This document shows, piece after piece, positions 42,674-51,111 of a stretch of 64,000 nt of DNA. A program made the translations under genes and the position numbers. Every line of letters starts with the position of its first letter. The first letter of the stretch is position 1. The notes under the pieces were generated by a model. That model was not told the origin of the DNA. It searched no databases and saw only the letters and a program-made list of their open reading frames with translations. The DNA is from Halorussus salinisoli (lineage in GTDB: Archaea > Halobacteriota > Halobacteria > Halobacteriales > Haladaptataceae). The DNA is taken from positions 62,001-126,000 of the forward strand of contig SZNP01000010.1 in the NCBI GenBank assembly GCA_005239435.1, given 5' to 3'.

Positions 42674-43792
42674 TCAGAGGTAGCCAAGTGCTTCCAGGTC
42701 GTCGTGGGGGAGTTCGTCTTTCGTCACGGGTCTGGCGGCTCTGCTCTCGAACTCCTCTTTCGCCGCCATCAGGTCGTCGTCCTCGGCTGGGTCGCCGTCG
42801 AGGGTCACCACGCCCTCGTCGGTCGCCACGTGGTCGCGGTTCATCGCGGCGTGGCTTCCGTTCGAGGCCGCGTAGGCCGTCTCGCGCTCGAACGAACCGT
42901 GGTTGTACTCCTCGCCGAGCAGGAGCGTCGGCACGTCCACGAGGCTGAGAACGTCGCTCTCGACGGGAATGTTTCGGGTCGCCAGCGGCAGGCGGAGCAG
43001 TTCCGGACACATGGTGGCGTGGTGGCCCCACTCGCCGTACTCGCCGAGGAGTTCGCCGTGGTCCGCGACGAAGAGAACGCGCGTGTCGTCGGGAATCGCG
43101 TCCCAGAGGCGCGCGAGTCGGTCGTCGAGTTCCTCGACCTCGCCCTTGTACAGTTCGCGGGCGAGTCCGGCGTCGCGCTCGCTCGCGCGACCGTTCAGGA
43201 CTCGACGGGTTATCTGCTGGGCTTCGCCGCGCGAGACGGGGCCGTCGTCGGGATTGTACGGGTGGTGTGGCTCCATGAAGTGAAGCCAGCCGAACCACTC
43301 GTCGCGGCCCTCGGTCGCGTCGAGGAACTCGGCGATTACGTCGGCCGCGGGACGGTAATCTCGGTCCACCGTGGACACGCGCTGTTGGACCTCTTGCACC
43401 ACGTTCCAGACGCGGGAGGCGATACCGAACAGCGTACTTTGGGGAGTCATGTGTTCGGCGACCCGGTCTTTGAGACCTTTTTCCTCTCGACCCGGTGCCG
43501 TGAACTCGTCGAATCCGAGGTCGTAGCCGTATCGGTTCGAGAGGAAGCGGTTGGTAGAGACGCCGTACTTGTACGGGGAGTCGAGCGCGACCGCGACGTT
43601 CGAGTCGGCGTCGACGCCGACCTCGCCGGGATAGATGCCGCCGACGATGGACTGGAAGCAGGAGGGCGTGGCGGTGTTGGTCGCGAACGTCGCCGGATGA
43701 GACTCGCCGAGGAACTCCCTCGTCGCGGTCATGTACTGGTAGTGGTCGTACCGGAGCGAGTCGACCGTAACCAAGAGTGTCGTGTCAGTCAT
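42674..43792 (-). CDS. Alkaline-phosphatase/sulfatase-superfamily protein (sulfatase-like, divergent)
   Basis: This 372-aa protein (start at MTDTTLLVTVDSLRYDHY) has the metal-binding Asp in VTVDSLRYDHY. The nucleophile region is ATPSCFQSIVGGIYP, where the sulfatase C/S-x-P-S-R signature is incomplete, and the late metal-binding motifs are WLHFMEPHHPYNPDDG and FVADHGELLGEYGEWGHH. No signal peptide or membrane helix is seen, so it is cytoplasmic. It is the last of four such genes between GT4 and the flippase and ends in ALGYL like its paralogues. Removal or transfer of a sulfate or phosphate group on the glycan precursor is inferred. Confidence 0.78.
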   Translation of the reverse strand: MTDTTLLVTVDSLRYDHYQYMTATREFLGESHPATFATNTATPSCFQSIVGGIYPGEVGVDADSNVAVALDSPYKYGVSTNRFLSNRYGYDLGFDEFTAPGREEKGLKDRVAEHMTPQSTLFGIASRVWNVVQEVQQRVSTVDRDYRPAADVIAEFLDATEGRDEWFGWLHFMEPHHPYNPDDGPVSRGEAQQITRRVLNGRASERDAGLARELYKGEVEELDDRLARLWDAIPDDTRVLFVADHGELLGEYGEWGHHATMCPELLRLPLATRNIPVESDVLSLVDVPTLLLGEEYNHGSFERETAYAASNGSHAAMNRDHVATDEGVVTLDGDPAEDDDLMAAKEEFESRAARPVTKDELPHDDLEALGYL

Positions 43793-43797
43793 TGAAA

Positions 43798-44754
43798 TCA
43801 CTTGTAGCCAAGTGCGCTTAAGCGCTGTTCAACGTCGTCGTCGGTCACGTCCACGTTCTCCGCCTCGACCTCGGGTTCGTACTCACCCGAGTCGGACGCC
43901 GACAGTTCGACCCACGGAACCGTCTTGAGAACCGAGAGGGGAACGTGTCGGTAGTGGCCGTACAGTCCCCACTCGCCGAACGCCTCGCCGTGGTCGCTCG
44001 ACACGACGAGGGTGTCGGCGTCTGTATTCGACAGGAGGAGTTCGACCTCTTCGAGGACCCACCGGAGGTTCTCCAGATACGCGCTCCACGCGGCCGACCG
44101 CGAGAGGTCGCCGGACTGTAGCAGGTCCCAGACGGCCCGGTTGTCGTCGGCGGCGAGTAGTCGGGCCGCCTCGGGTGCGGACTCTTCGAGCGACCGGTAC
44201 GGCGTGTGGGGCTGCATGTAGTGAACGACGAGTCGGTCGGGGTCACGGTCGCGTTTGACCTGTATCGCTCGGTCGGTGACGCCTCGCGGCGGGATACCGC
44301 CGAACTCGTCGTCCCATCCGTAGCGCCACACCTCGTCCAACAGGTCGAACGCCTCGGCGTCGACTTGGAACTCGTCGCCGAATCGCTTGGTGTGGGCGTT
44401 CGCCGTGACGTAGGCAGTGCGCGAAATCTCGTCGGCGTAGGCCGGAGTGAAGTTGTCGTGAAGCCACTCCCACGAAGTGGACCCGAGCGACGTGAACGTC
44501 GGCACCGCTGGCGGAACGAAGTCGTACTCGTCCGCGACCTCTTCTAACGCGTCCACTCGGCAGGTATCGAGTAGGACCAACACGTCCCAGTCGCGCTCGT
44601 AAATCGGAGTACCCGCTGTGTCGAGACCTAACTCGTGACTGGCCCGCCGGGCGAACCCGCCCCAGAAGTCGTAGGCGGCCGACCGAGTGCCGTCGCGGAC
44701 GCCGTACTCGGACAGTTTGAACTTCGTCTCGGAGACCCAATCTGCGAACGTCAT
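43798..44754 (-). CDS. Alkaline-phosphatase-superfamily paralogue (sulfatase-like)
   Basis: This 318-aa member of a three-protein paralogue set begins MTFADWVSETKFKL, like its neighbours. The metal-binding strand is LVLLDTCRVDALEE (Asp63), the nucleophile region is TSLGSTSWEWLHDNF, and the later ligands are VVHYMQPHTPYRS and VVSSDHGEAFGEWGLYGH, the most canonical of the set (DHGE). It lacks export signals and ends RLSALGYK. It lies 5 bp before the fourth gene and 16 bp after the second, in the glycan cluster operon. Confidence 0.78.
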   Translation of the reverse strand: MTFADWVSETKFKLSEYGVRDGTRSAAYDFWGGFARRASHELGLDTAGTPIYERDWDVLVLLDTCRVDALEEVADEYDFVPPAVPTFTSLGSTSWEWLHDNFTPAYADEISRTAYVTANAHTKRFGDEFQVDAEAFDLLDEVWRYGWDDEFGGIPPRGVTDRAIQVKRDRDPDRLVVHYMQPHTPYRSLEESAPEAARLLAADDNRAVWDLLQSGDLSRSAAWSAYLENLRWVLEEVELLLSNTDADTLVVSSDHGEAFGEWGLYGHYRHVPLSVLKTVPWVELSASDSGEYEPEVEAENVDVTDDDVEQRLSALGYK

Positions 44755-44770
44755 GCGTCGTTGCTCCGGT

Positions 44771-45754
44771 TCATTTGTATCCGAGTGCTTCGAGTCGGTC
44801 GTTCACCTCGTCGTCGTCCATGCTATCGTCGTCCGCTCTGGAACCTGCGACTTCGAGTTTGGGTTCGTACGACCCGGTATCGGTCGCGCTGGTCTCGATC
44901 CACGGAACGCGCTTCAGGGCCGGAATCGGGACGTAGTCTGGGTGAGCGTAACACCACCACTCGCCCATCGCGTTCGCGTGGTCGCTGGAGATGACCACGG
45001 TGTCGGCGTCCGCGTTGTCGAGGAAGAGTTCGACGTCTTCGAGGACCCATTCGAGGTTGTCCCGGTACCCCTCCCACAGTTCGTCGCGTGAGAGGTTCCC
45101 GTCGAGGAGTCGGTGCCACGGGCCGCGCTCCTCGCCCGTTCCGCCGTCCTTGACTCCGAAGTTCTCCTCGGGGTCGCCCCACCGGAATCCCGCATCCGGC
45201 ATCGACCGGAACGGGACGTGTGGCTGGAGATAGTGGACGACGAGTCGGTCCGGGTCACGGTCGCGTTTGACCTGAATCGCTCGGTCGGTCAGCGGCCGTG
45301 GCGGCATCAGGTCGCGCTCGTCGTCCCACGCGTAGCGCCACACCTCGTCCAGTAGTCCGAACTCGTCGGGGTCGAGGTCGCGGGTGAACGGATTGCCCGA
45401 GACGTACGCCGTGTTCGCCTTCTCGTCGGCGTACTCGTCACCGAAGTTCTTCTCCATCCACTCCTTGGACATCGACCCGGCCGAATCGAACACCTCGAAC
45501 TCGGGGTCGAGGAACGGGAAGCGGTCCCTCTCCTCGGCGGCGACTTCCCGCATCAGGTCCACTCGACACGCGTCGAGGACGAGCAACACGTCCCAGTCTC
45601 GCTCGTAGATGGGTTCGCCGTAGTTCCAGACGTCGCGGCCGAACCGCCGAAGCATCCCTACCCAGAACTCGTTCGCGGAGGCGACGGCCCCTCGTTTTAG
45701 ACCCATCGTCTGGAACCGCGTTCGAGTCTCTTCGAGCCAGTCGGCGAACGTCAT
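44771..45754 (-). CDS. Alkaline-phosphatase-superfamily paralogue with altered metal motif
   Basis: This 327-aa paralogue (MTFADWLEETRTRFQTMGLK start) has VLLVLDACRVDLMRE (Asp61) and SAGSMSKEWMEKNF as nucleophile region. Its late metal-binding motif reads VISSDHANAMGEWWCYAH, with DHAN replacing the canonical DHGE, so activity may be altered. It ends DRLEALGYK. Its ATG overlaps the stop of the preceding paralogue (ATGA). The upstream frame extending to 46042 is out of frame with that paralogue and is rejected. Confidence 0.76.
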   Translation of the reverse strand: MTFADWLEETRTRFQTMGLKRGAVASANEFWVGMLRRFGRDVWNYGEPIYERDWDVLLVLDACRVDLMREVAAEERDRFPFLDPEFEVFDSAGSMSKEWMEKNFGDEYADEKANTAYVSGNPFTRDLDPDEFGLLDEVWRYAWDDERDLMPPRPLTDRAIQVKRDRDPDRLVVHYLQPHVPFRSMPDAGFRWGDPEENFGVKDGGTGEERGPWHRLLDGNLSRDELWEGYRDNLEWVLEDVELFLDNADADTVVISSDHANAMGEWWCYAHPDYVPIPALKRVPWIETSATDTGSYEPKLEVAGSRADDDSMDDDEVNDRLEALGYK

Positions 45755-46722
45755 AAGTAGCCGAGGTTCTTGAGTCGGTCTTCGTACTCCGCCTCGCTGA
45801 CTTCTACGTCCTCGGCTTCGAGTTCGGGTTCGTACGCCCCGGTGTCGGTCGCGGAGAACGTCACCCACGGGACGCGCTTGAGCGCCGATATCGGAATCGG
45901 GCTCTGGTGGCCGTACACCCACCACTCGCCCATCGCGTTCCCGTGGTCGCTGGAGATAGCTACGGTGTCGGCTTCGAGATTTTCCGACAGCAACTCCACG
46001 TCGTCGAGAACCCACTCGAGGTTGTCGCAGTAGGCTTCCCACACGAGGTCGTGAGGCACTTCGCGGTCACGGAGTCGCCGCCAGAGCGTCTTGTGCTGGC
46101 TCGGTGCGGGGTTGTCGAGCCCCACCTCGAACCGGAACCACTCGGGGTACTCGTCCACCAGCGACCGGAACGGCAGGTGCGGTTGCATGTAGTGGACGAT
46201 CATCCGGTCCGGATCGTGGTCGCGCCACACGTCGATAGCGCGATCGGTCATGGCCCGCGGTGGGACGACTCCGTAGTCGGTGTCCCAGCCGTACTTCCAC
46301 ACTTCGTCGAAGAGATACAGCGAGTCCGGGTCGGGAACGTCCCGCGAGTGGGGATTCGCCGTAACGTACGCCGTGTTCGAGAGTTCGTCTCCGTACGTTT
46401 CCGGGTCGAACGTCTTCGCTATCCACTCCGGAGAGCGAGACGCGACCGAGTTGGTGGCGTCTCGCTCCGGGTCGAACCCTTCGAGGACGTCGTAGTCCGT
46501 CTGCCCGGCCACATCGTCCAGCAGGTCTATCCTGCAGGCGTCGAGGACGAGCAACACGTCCCAGTCTTTGTCGTGAATCGATTCGCCGTAATTCCAGACG
46601 TGACGACCGAAATGGCCGAGCGCACCCGCCCAGAACTCTTGTGCTGACGCGTACGCTCCCTTCGTTACGCCGTCGTGTCTGATTCGGTCTCTACTTTCCT
46701 GGAGCCAGTCACTGAACGTCAT
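45751..46722 (-). CDS. Alkaline-phosphatase-superfamily paralogue with altered metal motif
   Basis: This 323-aa paralogue (MTFSDWLQESRDRIRHDG start) has VLLVLDACRIDLLDD (Asp61), the nucleophile region SVASRSPEWIAKTF and the late motif AISSDHGNAMGEWWVYGH (DHGN instead of DHGE). It ends DRLKNLGYL. It overlaps the GT4 gene upstream and the next paralogue downstream by 4 bp each. A very long in-frame upstream extension is antisense-free but rejected, because the MTF(A/S)DW start is shared by all three paralogues. Confidence 0.76.
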   Translation of the reverse strand: MTFSDWLQESRDRIRHDGVTKGAYASAQEFWAGALGHFGRHVWNYGESIHDKDWDVLLVLDACRIDLLDDVAGQTDYDVLEGFDPERDATNSVASRSPEWIAKTFDPETYGDELSNTAYVTANPHSRDVPDPDSLYLFDEVWKYGWDTDYGVVPPRAMTDRAIDVWRDHDPDRMIVHYMQPHLPFRSLVDEYPEWFRFEVGLDNPAPSQHKTLWRRLRDREVPHDLVWEAYCDNLEWVLDDVELLSENLEADTVAISSDHGNAMGEWWVYGHQSPIPISALKRVPWVTFSATDTGAYEPELEAEDVEVSEAEYEDRLKNLGYL

Positions 46723-47840
46723 AGTTGTTCTACTGTTGTCTGCTTCGCGTGCGGGTCGATCTCTGCCGCTTCTACCGCATTTTCGACCACCTCCCGCATC
46801 TCCTCTCTGAATCGGTCCGTGCCGAATCGCTCGGCGAAGGTTGCTATCTCGTCGGCACCCCACTCGACGCCCTCGCGCTCGAACGCCTCGATGGAGTCGC
46901 GGATGCTCGCGGGGTCGGGATCGTGGACCAGTCCGTTCTCGCCGTCGAGAATCTGGTACTTGGTGTAGCCCTCGTTCACGCCGAGGACGGGCGTCCCGCT
47001 GGCGAACGCCTCGATGGGGATGATGCCGAAGTCCTCGTTCATCGCGTTGAAGACGACTGCTTTCGCCTCGCCGAGCCGCCGAATCTTCTCCGCTTCGGAC
47101 ATGTAGCCGACGAACTCGACGTTCTCGGGCGCGAGTCGTTCGAGGCTCTCGCGCTCGTCGCCGGCCCCGCCGACGACCAGTTTGGCGTCGAGTCCCTCGA
47201 AGGCCCGGACGATGGCGTCGATGCGCTTCTCGGAAATCAGCCGGGAGTACGTCAGGTAGTAGTCCCGCGTCTCGCGGCTCTCGTACTGATCTACGTTCAC
47301 GGGCGGGTAGACGACTTCTATCTTCTCGTCGGGGACGCCCCAGTAGCGCCGGAGGCGGCGGGCGACGAGTTCGCTGTTCGCCACGAACTTGTCCGGGAAC
47401 TTCGTGTTCGGGAGGAACATCGTCCGCGCGACGAACGCGTACAGGCGGGAAAACACCGAGTTCGCACGTTGTTGGAACAGGTCGTAGGGAACCCGTGGCG
47501 TGCTGTGAGTGTAGTGGACGACGACCTGTTCGTCCTCGGGGACGTACCAACTCAGTTCGTTCTTCGAGAGGACGACCACGTCGTAGTCGGTCAGTTCGGG
47601 AATTCGCTGGGCGTTCCACGCGTAGTAGAGGTCCCGAAGAAACACCGACTGCTTGACCGCCGAGAACGGGGAGTCCTCGTAGAGGCTCCGGGCGTCCACG
47701 TCGTCGGAGACGTGTTCGTCGCTCCCGAACCCGTAGTACAGCGGCGCGTCGAACGTGCGGGCGAGTTCGTCCGACAGCGTTTCGGCACCGCCGCGTTCGA
47801 GGTAGTTTCCGTGGGCGATGGCGATAGACTGGTCGTTCAT
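46719..47840 (-). CDS. GT4-family glycosyltransferase
   Basis: This 373-aa GT-B glycosyltransferase has an N-terminal acceptor half (IAHGNYLERGGAETLSDELA) and a donor half with the GT4 pattern (VYPPVNVDQY, RLISEKRIDAIVRAFEGL, and the E-x7-E motif in EDFGIIPIEAFASGTPV). It is predicted to add a nucleotide-sugar-derived residue to the dolichol-linked glycan on the cytoplasmic face. The gene overlaps the first sulfatase-like gene by ATGA, implying coordinated production of glycan assembly and modification enzymes. Confidence 0.9.
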   Translation of the reverse strand: MNDQSIAIAHGNYLERGGAETLSDELARTFDAPLYYGFGSDEHVSDDVDARSLYEDSPFSAVKQSVFLRDLYYAWNAQRIPELTDYDVVVLSKNELSWYVPEDEQVVVHYTHSTPRVPYDLFQQRANSVFSRLYAFVARTMFLPNTKFPDKFVANSELVARRLRRYWGVPDEKIEVVYPPVNVDQYESRETRDYYLTYSRLISEKRIDAIVRAFEGLDAKLVVGGAGDERESLERLAPENVEFVGYMSEAEKIRRLGEAKAVVFNAMNEDFGIIPIEAFASGTPVLGVNEGYTKYQILDGENGLVHDPDPASIRDSIEAFEREGVEWGADEIATFAERFGTDRFREEMREVVENAVEAAEIDPHAKQTTVEQL

Positions 47841-47886
47841 GCTGTTCTGTCGGTTCGGCCTTTTCCTGACGAAGGTTTAACTGTAC

Positions 47887-49029
47887 TCATTCGAAGGCCT
47901 CCCGCAACTCATCGTCGACTTCCCACGTCCCGTCGCCCTTCCCGCGGAGCAGTTCGACCGCGGCGTGCAATAACGACACCTGTGAGTCGAAGACGGCGTA
48001 GACGGCCTGGAGTGGGCCGAGCAGGTCTTTCTGGCCGAGCCACACGAACCCGACGAGCGCGGCCGGGACCGCGAGTCCGGCGACCCCCGCGACCGAGATT
48101 CCGGCCGCCGTGACCGCCAGCACGTCCAGCGCCACCAGCCACGGGGAGACGACCATGAACCACCAGTTGAACGGGAGGACGACCTTGCCGTAGTTGCCGT
48201 ACTTCCCGAGCGCGTCGCGGTGCTGGGCGAGCAGGCGAATCAGACCCATCCCTCTGCGGTCCTTCTGAAGCCTGCGCTTTCCGAAGTCCGAGTGGGAGGC
48301 CTCCTTGTACCTGACCGCGGGGTCGAAGAGGACCCGGTCTCCGCCGCGGCGAATCTTCAGGGCGAGTTCGGTGTCGTCGGCCAGCGAGTTGGGGTCGATG
48401 GGAACGATGGCGTCGTTCTCGAACGCCGAGAACGGACCGTGAAAGATGAGCGTCGAGTCGAGGTGGGACTCCAGCGTCTGGATGTGGGCCTGCACGCCGC
48501 GGTACCCGGCCTCGACCTCGCTCCCGCCGAGGACTTCGGCGTTCTGGCCCGTGACGGCCGCCACGTCGGGGTCGGCGAGATTCGCGGCCGCCTCTCGGAG
48601 CGCGTCGTCGGCGACGTAGGAGTCGCAGTCGGTCTTGACCACCATCTCGTTTTCGGTGGCGGCGTAGGCGTCGTTGAGTGCGGGCGCGAGACCTCGGCGC
48701 TCCTGTTCGCGGATGAGGTTCAGGTCGGGATGGCTCCGGTCGGCGAAGTACTCCTCGATGCGGTCGGGCGTCTCGTCGTCGCTAGAGTCCACGACGACCA
48801 ACTCCACCTTCTCCATCGGGTAGTCCAGCGACACTACGTCGTCGAGTTTCTTCTCGATGATGCCCGACTCGTTGTACGTCGGAAGGACGATGCTGACCGT
48901 CGGTTCGGCCTCGCGCTTGTCGGCGGGCGAACCGCTCGGTCGAACCACCGCGTAGAGGGCGAGATACGCGAGGTACGGCAGGGCCGTGGCGGCGACGAGT
49001 GCGCCAGCAACGGCGACGAGAGGGTTCAT
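47887..49029 (-). CDS. GT2-family membrane glycosyltransferase
   Basis: This 380-aa protein has one N-terminal helix (residues ~3-25), a GT-A domain with VSIVLPTYNESGIIEKKLDD and the acidic VVVDSSDDETPD and TDCDSYVADDA motifs, and two or three C-terminal helices. The QKDRRGMGLIRLL region matches the Q/RxxRW-like motif of processive GT2 enzymes. It is the first gene of the minus-strand glycosylation cluster, 46 bp before GT4. It is likely to build the dolichol-linked glycan; donor and acceptor are unknown. Confidence 0.88.
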   Translation of the reverse strand: MNPLVAVAGALVAATALPYLAYLALYAVVRPSGSPADKREAEPTVSIVLPTYNESGIIEKKLDDVVSLDYPMEKVELVVVDSSDDETPDRIEEYFADRSHPDLNLIREQERRGLAPALNDAYAATENEMVVKTDCDSYVADDALREAAANLADPDVAAVTGQNAEVLGGSEVEAGYRGVQAHIQTLESHLDSTLIFHGPFSAFENDAIVPIDPNSLADDTELALKIRRGGDRVLFDPAVRYKEASHSDFGKRRLQKDRRGMGLIRLLAQHRDALGKYGNYGKVVLPFNWWFMVVSPWLVALDVLAVTAAGISVAGVAGLAVPAALVGFVWLGQKDLLGPLQAVYAVFDSQVSLLHAAVELLRGKGDGTWEVDDELREAFE

Positions 49030-49135
49030 ACGACCGGCTATGGAATCGGGCTATAACATACTGTTGGTCGCTCGTCGCGGTCGTACGGCGAAAAATGAAA
49101 CGCGGACAGGAGACGTGAGAGGAAGGTCTGCTGCG

Positions 49136-49744
49136 TTAGACCGTGACAGCGCTCTCCTGAGAGAGCGACTGCGGGACGTTGGCGCGGTAGAGCGTCACTG
49201 CGCCGTACTGGGTGGTGAGTTTGAGTTTGACTTCCTCGCCCTCACCGAGACCTTCACCGTTGATGTCGGTCGCACTCATGTTGATTTCGAGACGGTCGTC
49301 CTGCGTGTTGAGGACGGGTTTGGAGTTGTCGGGGTCTTTGATAGTGTTGACGGTGAACTGCGTATCGTTCGCGGAGTCACCGTAGACGAGCGTCTGGGCC
49401 TTGTTCGGACCGATCCATTCGATAGTAGCGGCCGAGAGATTGATGTCGTCGGACCCGGAGCCACGCATGACCGTCAGACTGATGTCCTTCACGTTCTCGT
49501 TACCGACGTTACCGAAGGCGCTGACGACCTGCACGCGGTTCGAGACCTGTGCGCTGGACTCCTGACCGGTCTGTTCGGACTTGGTCTGGAGGAACCCGGC
49601 CGTGTTGATGAGCACGCCTGCTGCGATAGCGGCGACCAGCACCATCGCGATGAACACGATGAGCGTACCGATACCCACCTGACCGCGGTCGTTGACCGCG
49701 CCCTCGATTCTATCTTTTACCGCTGAGAGACCATTTCTTATCAT
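49136..49744 (-). CDS. Archaellin (flagellin)
   Basis: This is a 202-aa class III signal-peptide protein. The short N-terminus ends in DRGQVGIGTLIVFIAMVLV; PibD/FlaK is predicted to cut after the glycine, leaving the QVGIGTLIVFIAM core that packs in the filament. The remainder is a typical archaellin beta domain with several N-x-S/T sequons (NLS, NDT, NMS), so it is a likely AglB substrate. An in-frame start 75 nt upstream is rejected because it would move the signal out of place. The arl/fla assembly operon is not in the window. Confidence 0.93.
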   Translation of the reverse strand: MIRNGLSAVKDRIEGAVNDRGQVGIGTLIVFIAMVLVAAIAAGVLINTAGFLQTKSEQTGQESSAQVSNRVQVVSAFGNVGNENVKDISLTVMRGSGSDDINLSAATIEWIGPNKAQTLVYGDSANDTQFTVNTIKDPDNSKPVLNTQDDRLEINMSATDINGEGLGEGEEVKLKLTTQYGAVTLYRANVPQSLSQESAVTV

Positions 49745-50129
49745 TATTCGGACCGTATTATATTCGGGAACTTTCCCAACGAGGAACTGCCACCAGGGAT
49801 ATATATAATGTTCGTCCATTTTCAGGAGTGATAATTGGCTCCGGATTTGTCAAGAGTATAACCGCAGTAAGTCGTACAGTGGCGGTTCGATCCGGCGCGA
49901 GCAAGCGCGACGAAATACGGACATATTAAGCGAATGGAATTTAGGCCGCCGCTCACGCGGTTCTCCACGGCCGAGATTACAGACGCAGATAGACGAGTGA
50001 AGGCGCAGATAGACGAACGAAGATTCGACTGGACAGGCAGAGACGCGACAAACGAACGACGACGGCGTAAATGGTCACGTAACAATAGGTTGGAAAGCCT
50101 TTTGCGCTCGTGGTGACCACTCACTCTCA
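49745..50129. promoter_or_regulatory. Archaellin-aglJ divergent intergenic region (385 bp)
   Basis: TATATATAA (near 49800-49810) and TATTATATTCGG (near 49756-49767) are TATA-like elements for archaellin. GCCTTTT (50096-50102) is about 30 nt before aglJ. A 13-bp direct repeat CGCAGATAGACGA lies at 49984-49996 and 50004-50016 (period 20). No gene is seen in the gap. Confidence 0.5.
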
Positions 50130-51035
50130 ATGGCCGACCGCGAGGACGTATGCGTACTAATCCCGACGTTGAACGAGGGCGAGACCATCGGCGAGGTCAT
50201 CGACGGGTTCACGCGTCGCGGGTTCGAGAACGTCCTCGTCATCGACGGTAACTCCACCGATGGGACGTCCGACACCGCCCGCGAACACGGCGCGAGAGTG
50301 ATGCAACAGTCCGGGACCGGCAAGGGACAGGCGATTCGGGAGGCGGTGCAGCACATCGACGCCGAGTACGTCCTGATGCTCGACGGCGACGGAACCTACC
50401 GCCCGGAAGACGCCGACGACATGCTCGAACCCCTACTGAACGGCGACTACGAACACGTCATCGGCGACCGCTTCGCCGACATGGAGGACGGTGCGATGAG
50501 TCGCCTCAACGAGTTCGGCAACGGGATGTTCAACTGGGTGTTCCGCCACATCCACGGCAAGAACTTCGAGGATATCCTGAGTGGCTACCGGGCGTTCACC
50601 CGCGAATCGGTCGAGGACTTCTATCTCGACGCCGACGGGTTCGGGGTCGAAACCGAGATGGCCGTCGAGTGCGTCAAACAGGGGGTTCCGACGACGGTGG
50701 TCCCCATCAGGTACGAGGCCCGCCCCGACGAGTCGGACACCAACCTCCACCCGGTTCGGGACGGCGGGGTCATCCTCCTCACGCTCTACCAGTTAGCAAA
50801 GACGAGCAACCCGCTGTTCTACTTCGGAAGCGTTGGCCTGCTGAGTGGACTGTTCGGCGTCGCTATCGGCGCGTACGTCGGTTACGAGTGGTTCGTGCCG
50901 CCGCGTACGTCCCACGAAGTACTCGCTCTCGTCTCAGCGTTCGCCATCCTGTTCGGCGTGCAGCTGTTGATGTTCGGCGTGCTCTCGGACCTCATCGTAA
51001 CCCTGCATCGGGAACAGATGCGTCGTCTCGACTGA
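50130..51035 (+). CDS. aglJ: Dolichyl-phosphate hexosyltransferase AglJ-like (GT2)
   Basis: This 301-aa GT2 enzyme has the DPM1-like core LIPTLNEGETIGEVIDGF, the acidic VLMLDGDGTYRPEDADD (DxD) and LSGYRAFTRESVEDFYLDAD, plus two C-terminal membrane helices (LFYFGSVGLLSGLFGVAI and VSAFAILFGVQLLMFGVL). This fits AglJ, which adds the first hexose to dolichol phosphate at the start of haloarchaeal N-glycan assembly. It is divergent from archaellin. A related dolichyl-phosphate mannosyltransferase (AglD-like) role is the main alternative. Confidence 0.8.
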   Translation: MADREDVCVLIPTLNEGETIGEVIDGFTRRGFENVLVIDGNSTDGTSDTAREHGARVMQQSGTGKGQAIREAVQHIDAEYVLMLDGDGTYRPEDADDMLEPLLNGDYEHVIGDRFADMEDGAMSRLNEFGNGMFNWVFRHIHGKNFEDILSGYRAFTRESVEDFYLDADGFGVETEMAVECVKQGVPTTVVPIRYEARPDESDTNLHPVRDGGVILLTLYQLAKTSNPLFYFGSVGLLSGLFGVAIGAYVGYEWFVPPRTSHEVLALVSAFAILFGVQLLMFGVLSDLIVTLHREQMRRLD

Positions 51036-51111
51036 CCAACTTTCGTTCCGGTTTCGAGATATCGAAAACTGGCGGTACTGTTATTTTTGCCACTCGAGTA
51101 GGTAGTTACGT

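Noticed and set aside
45755..46042. Extended start for the second sulfatase-like paralogue
   Set aside because: It overlaps the upstream paralogue in another frame; the shared MTF(A/S)DW start and ATGA overlap fix the start at 45754.
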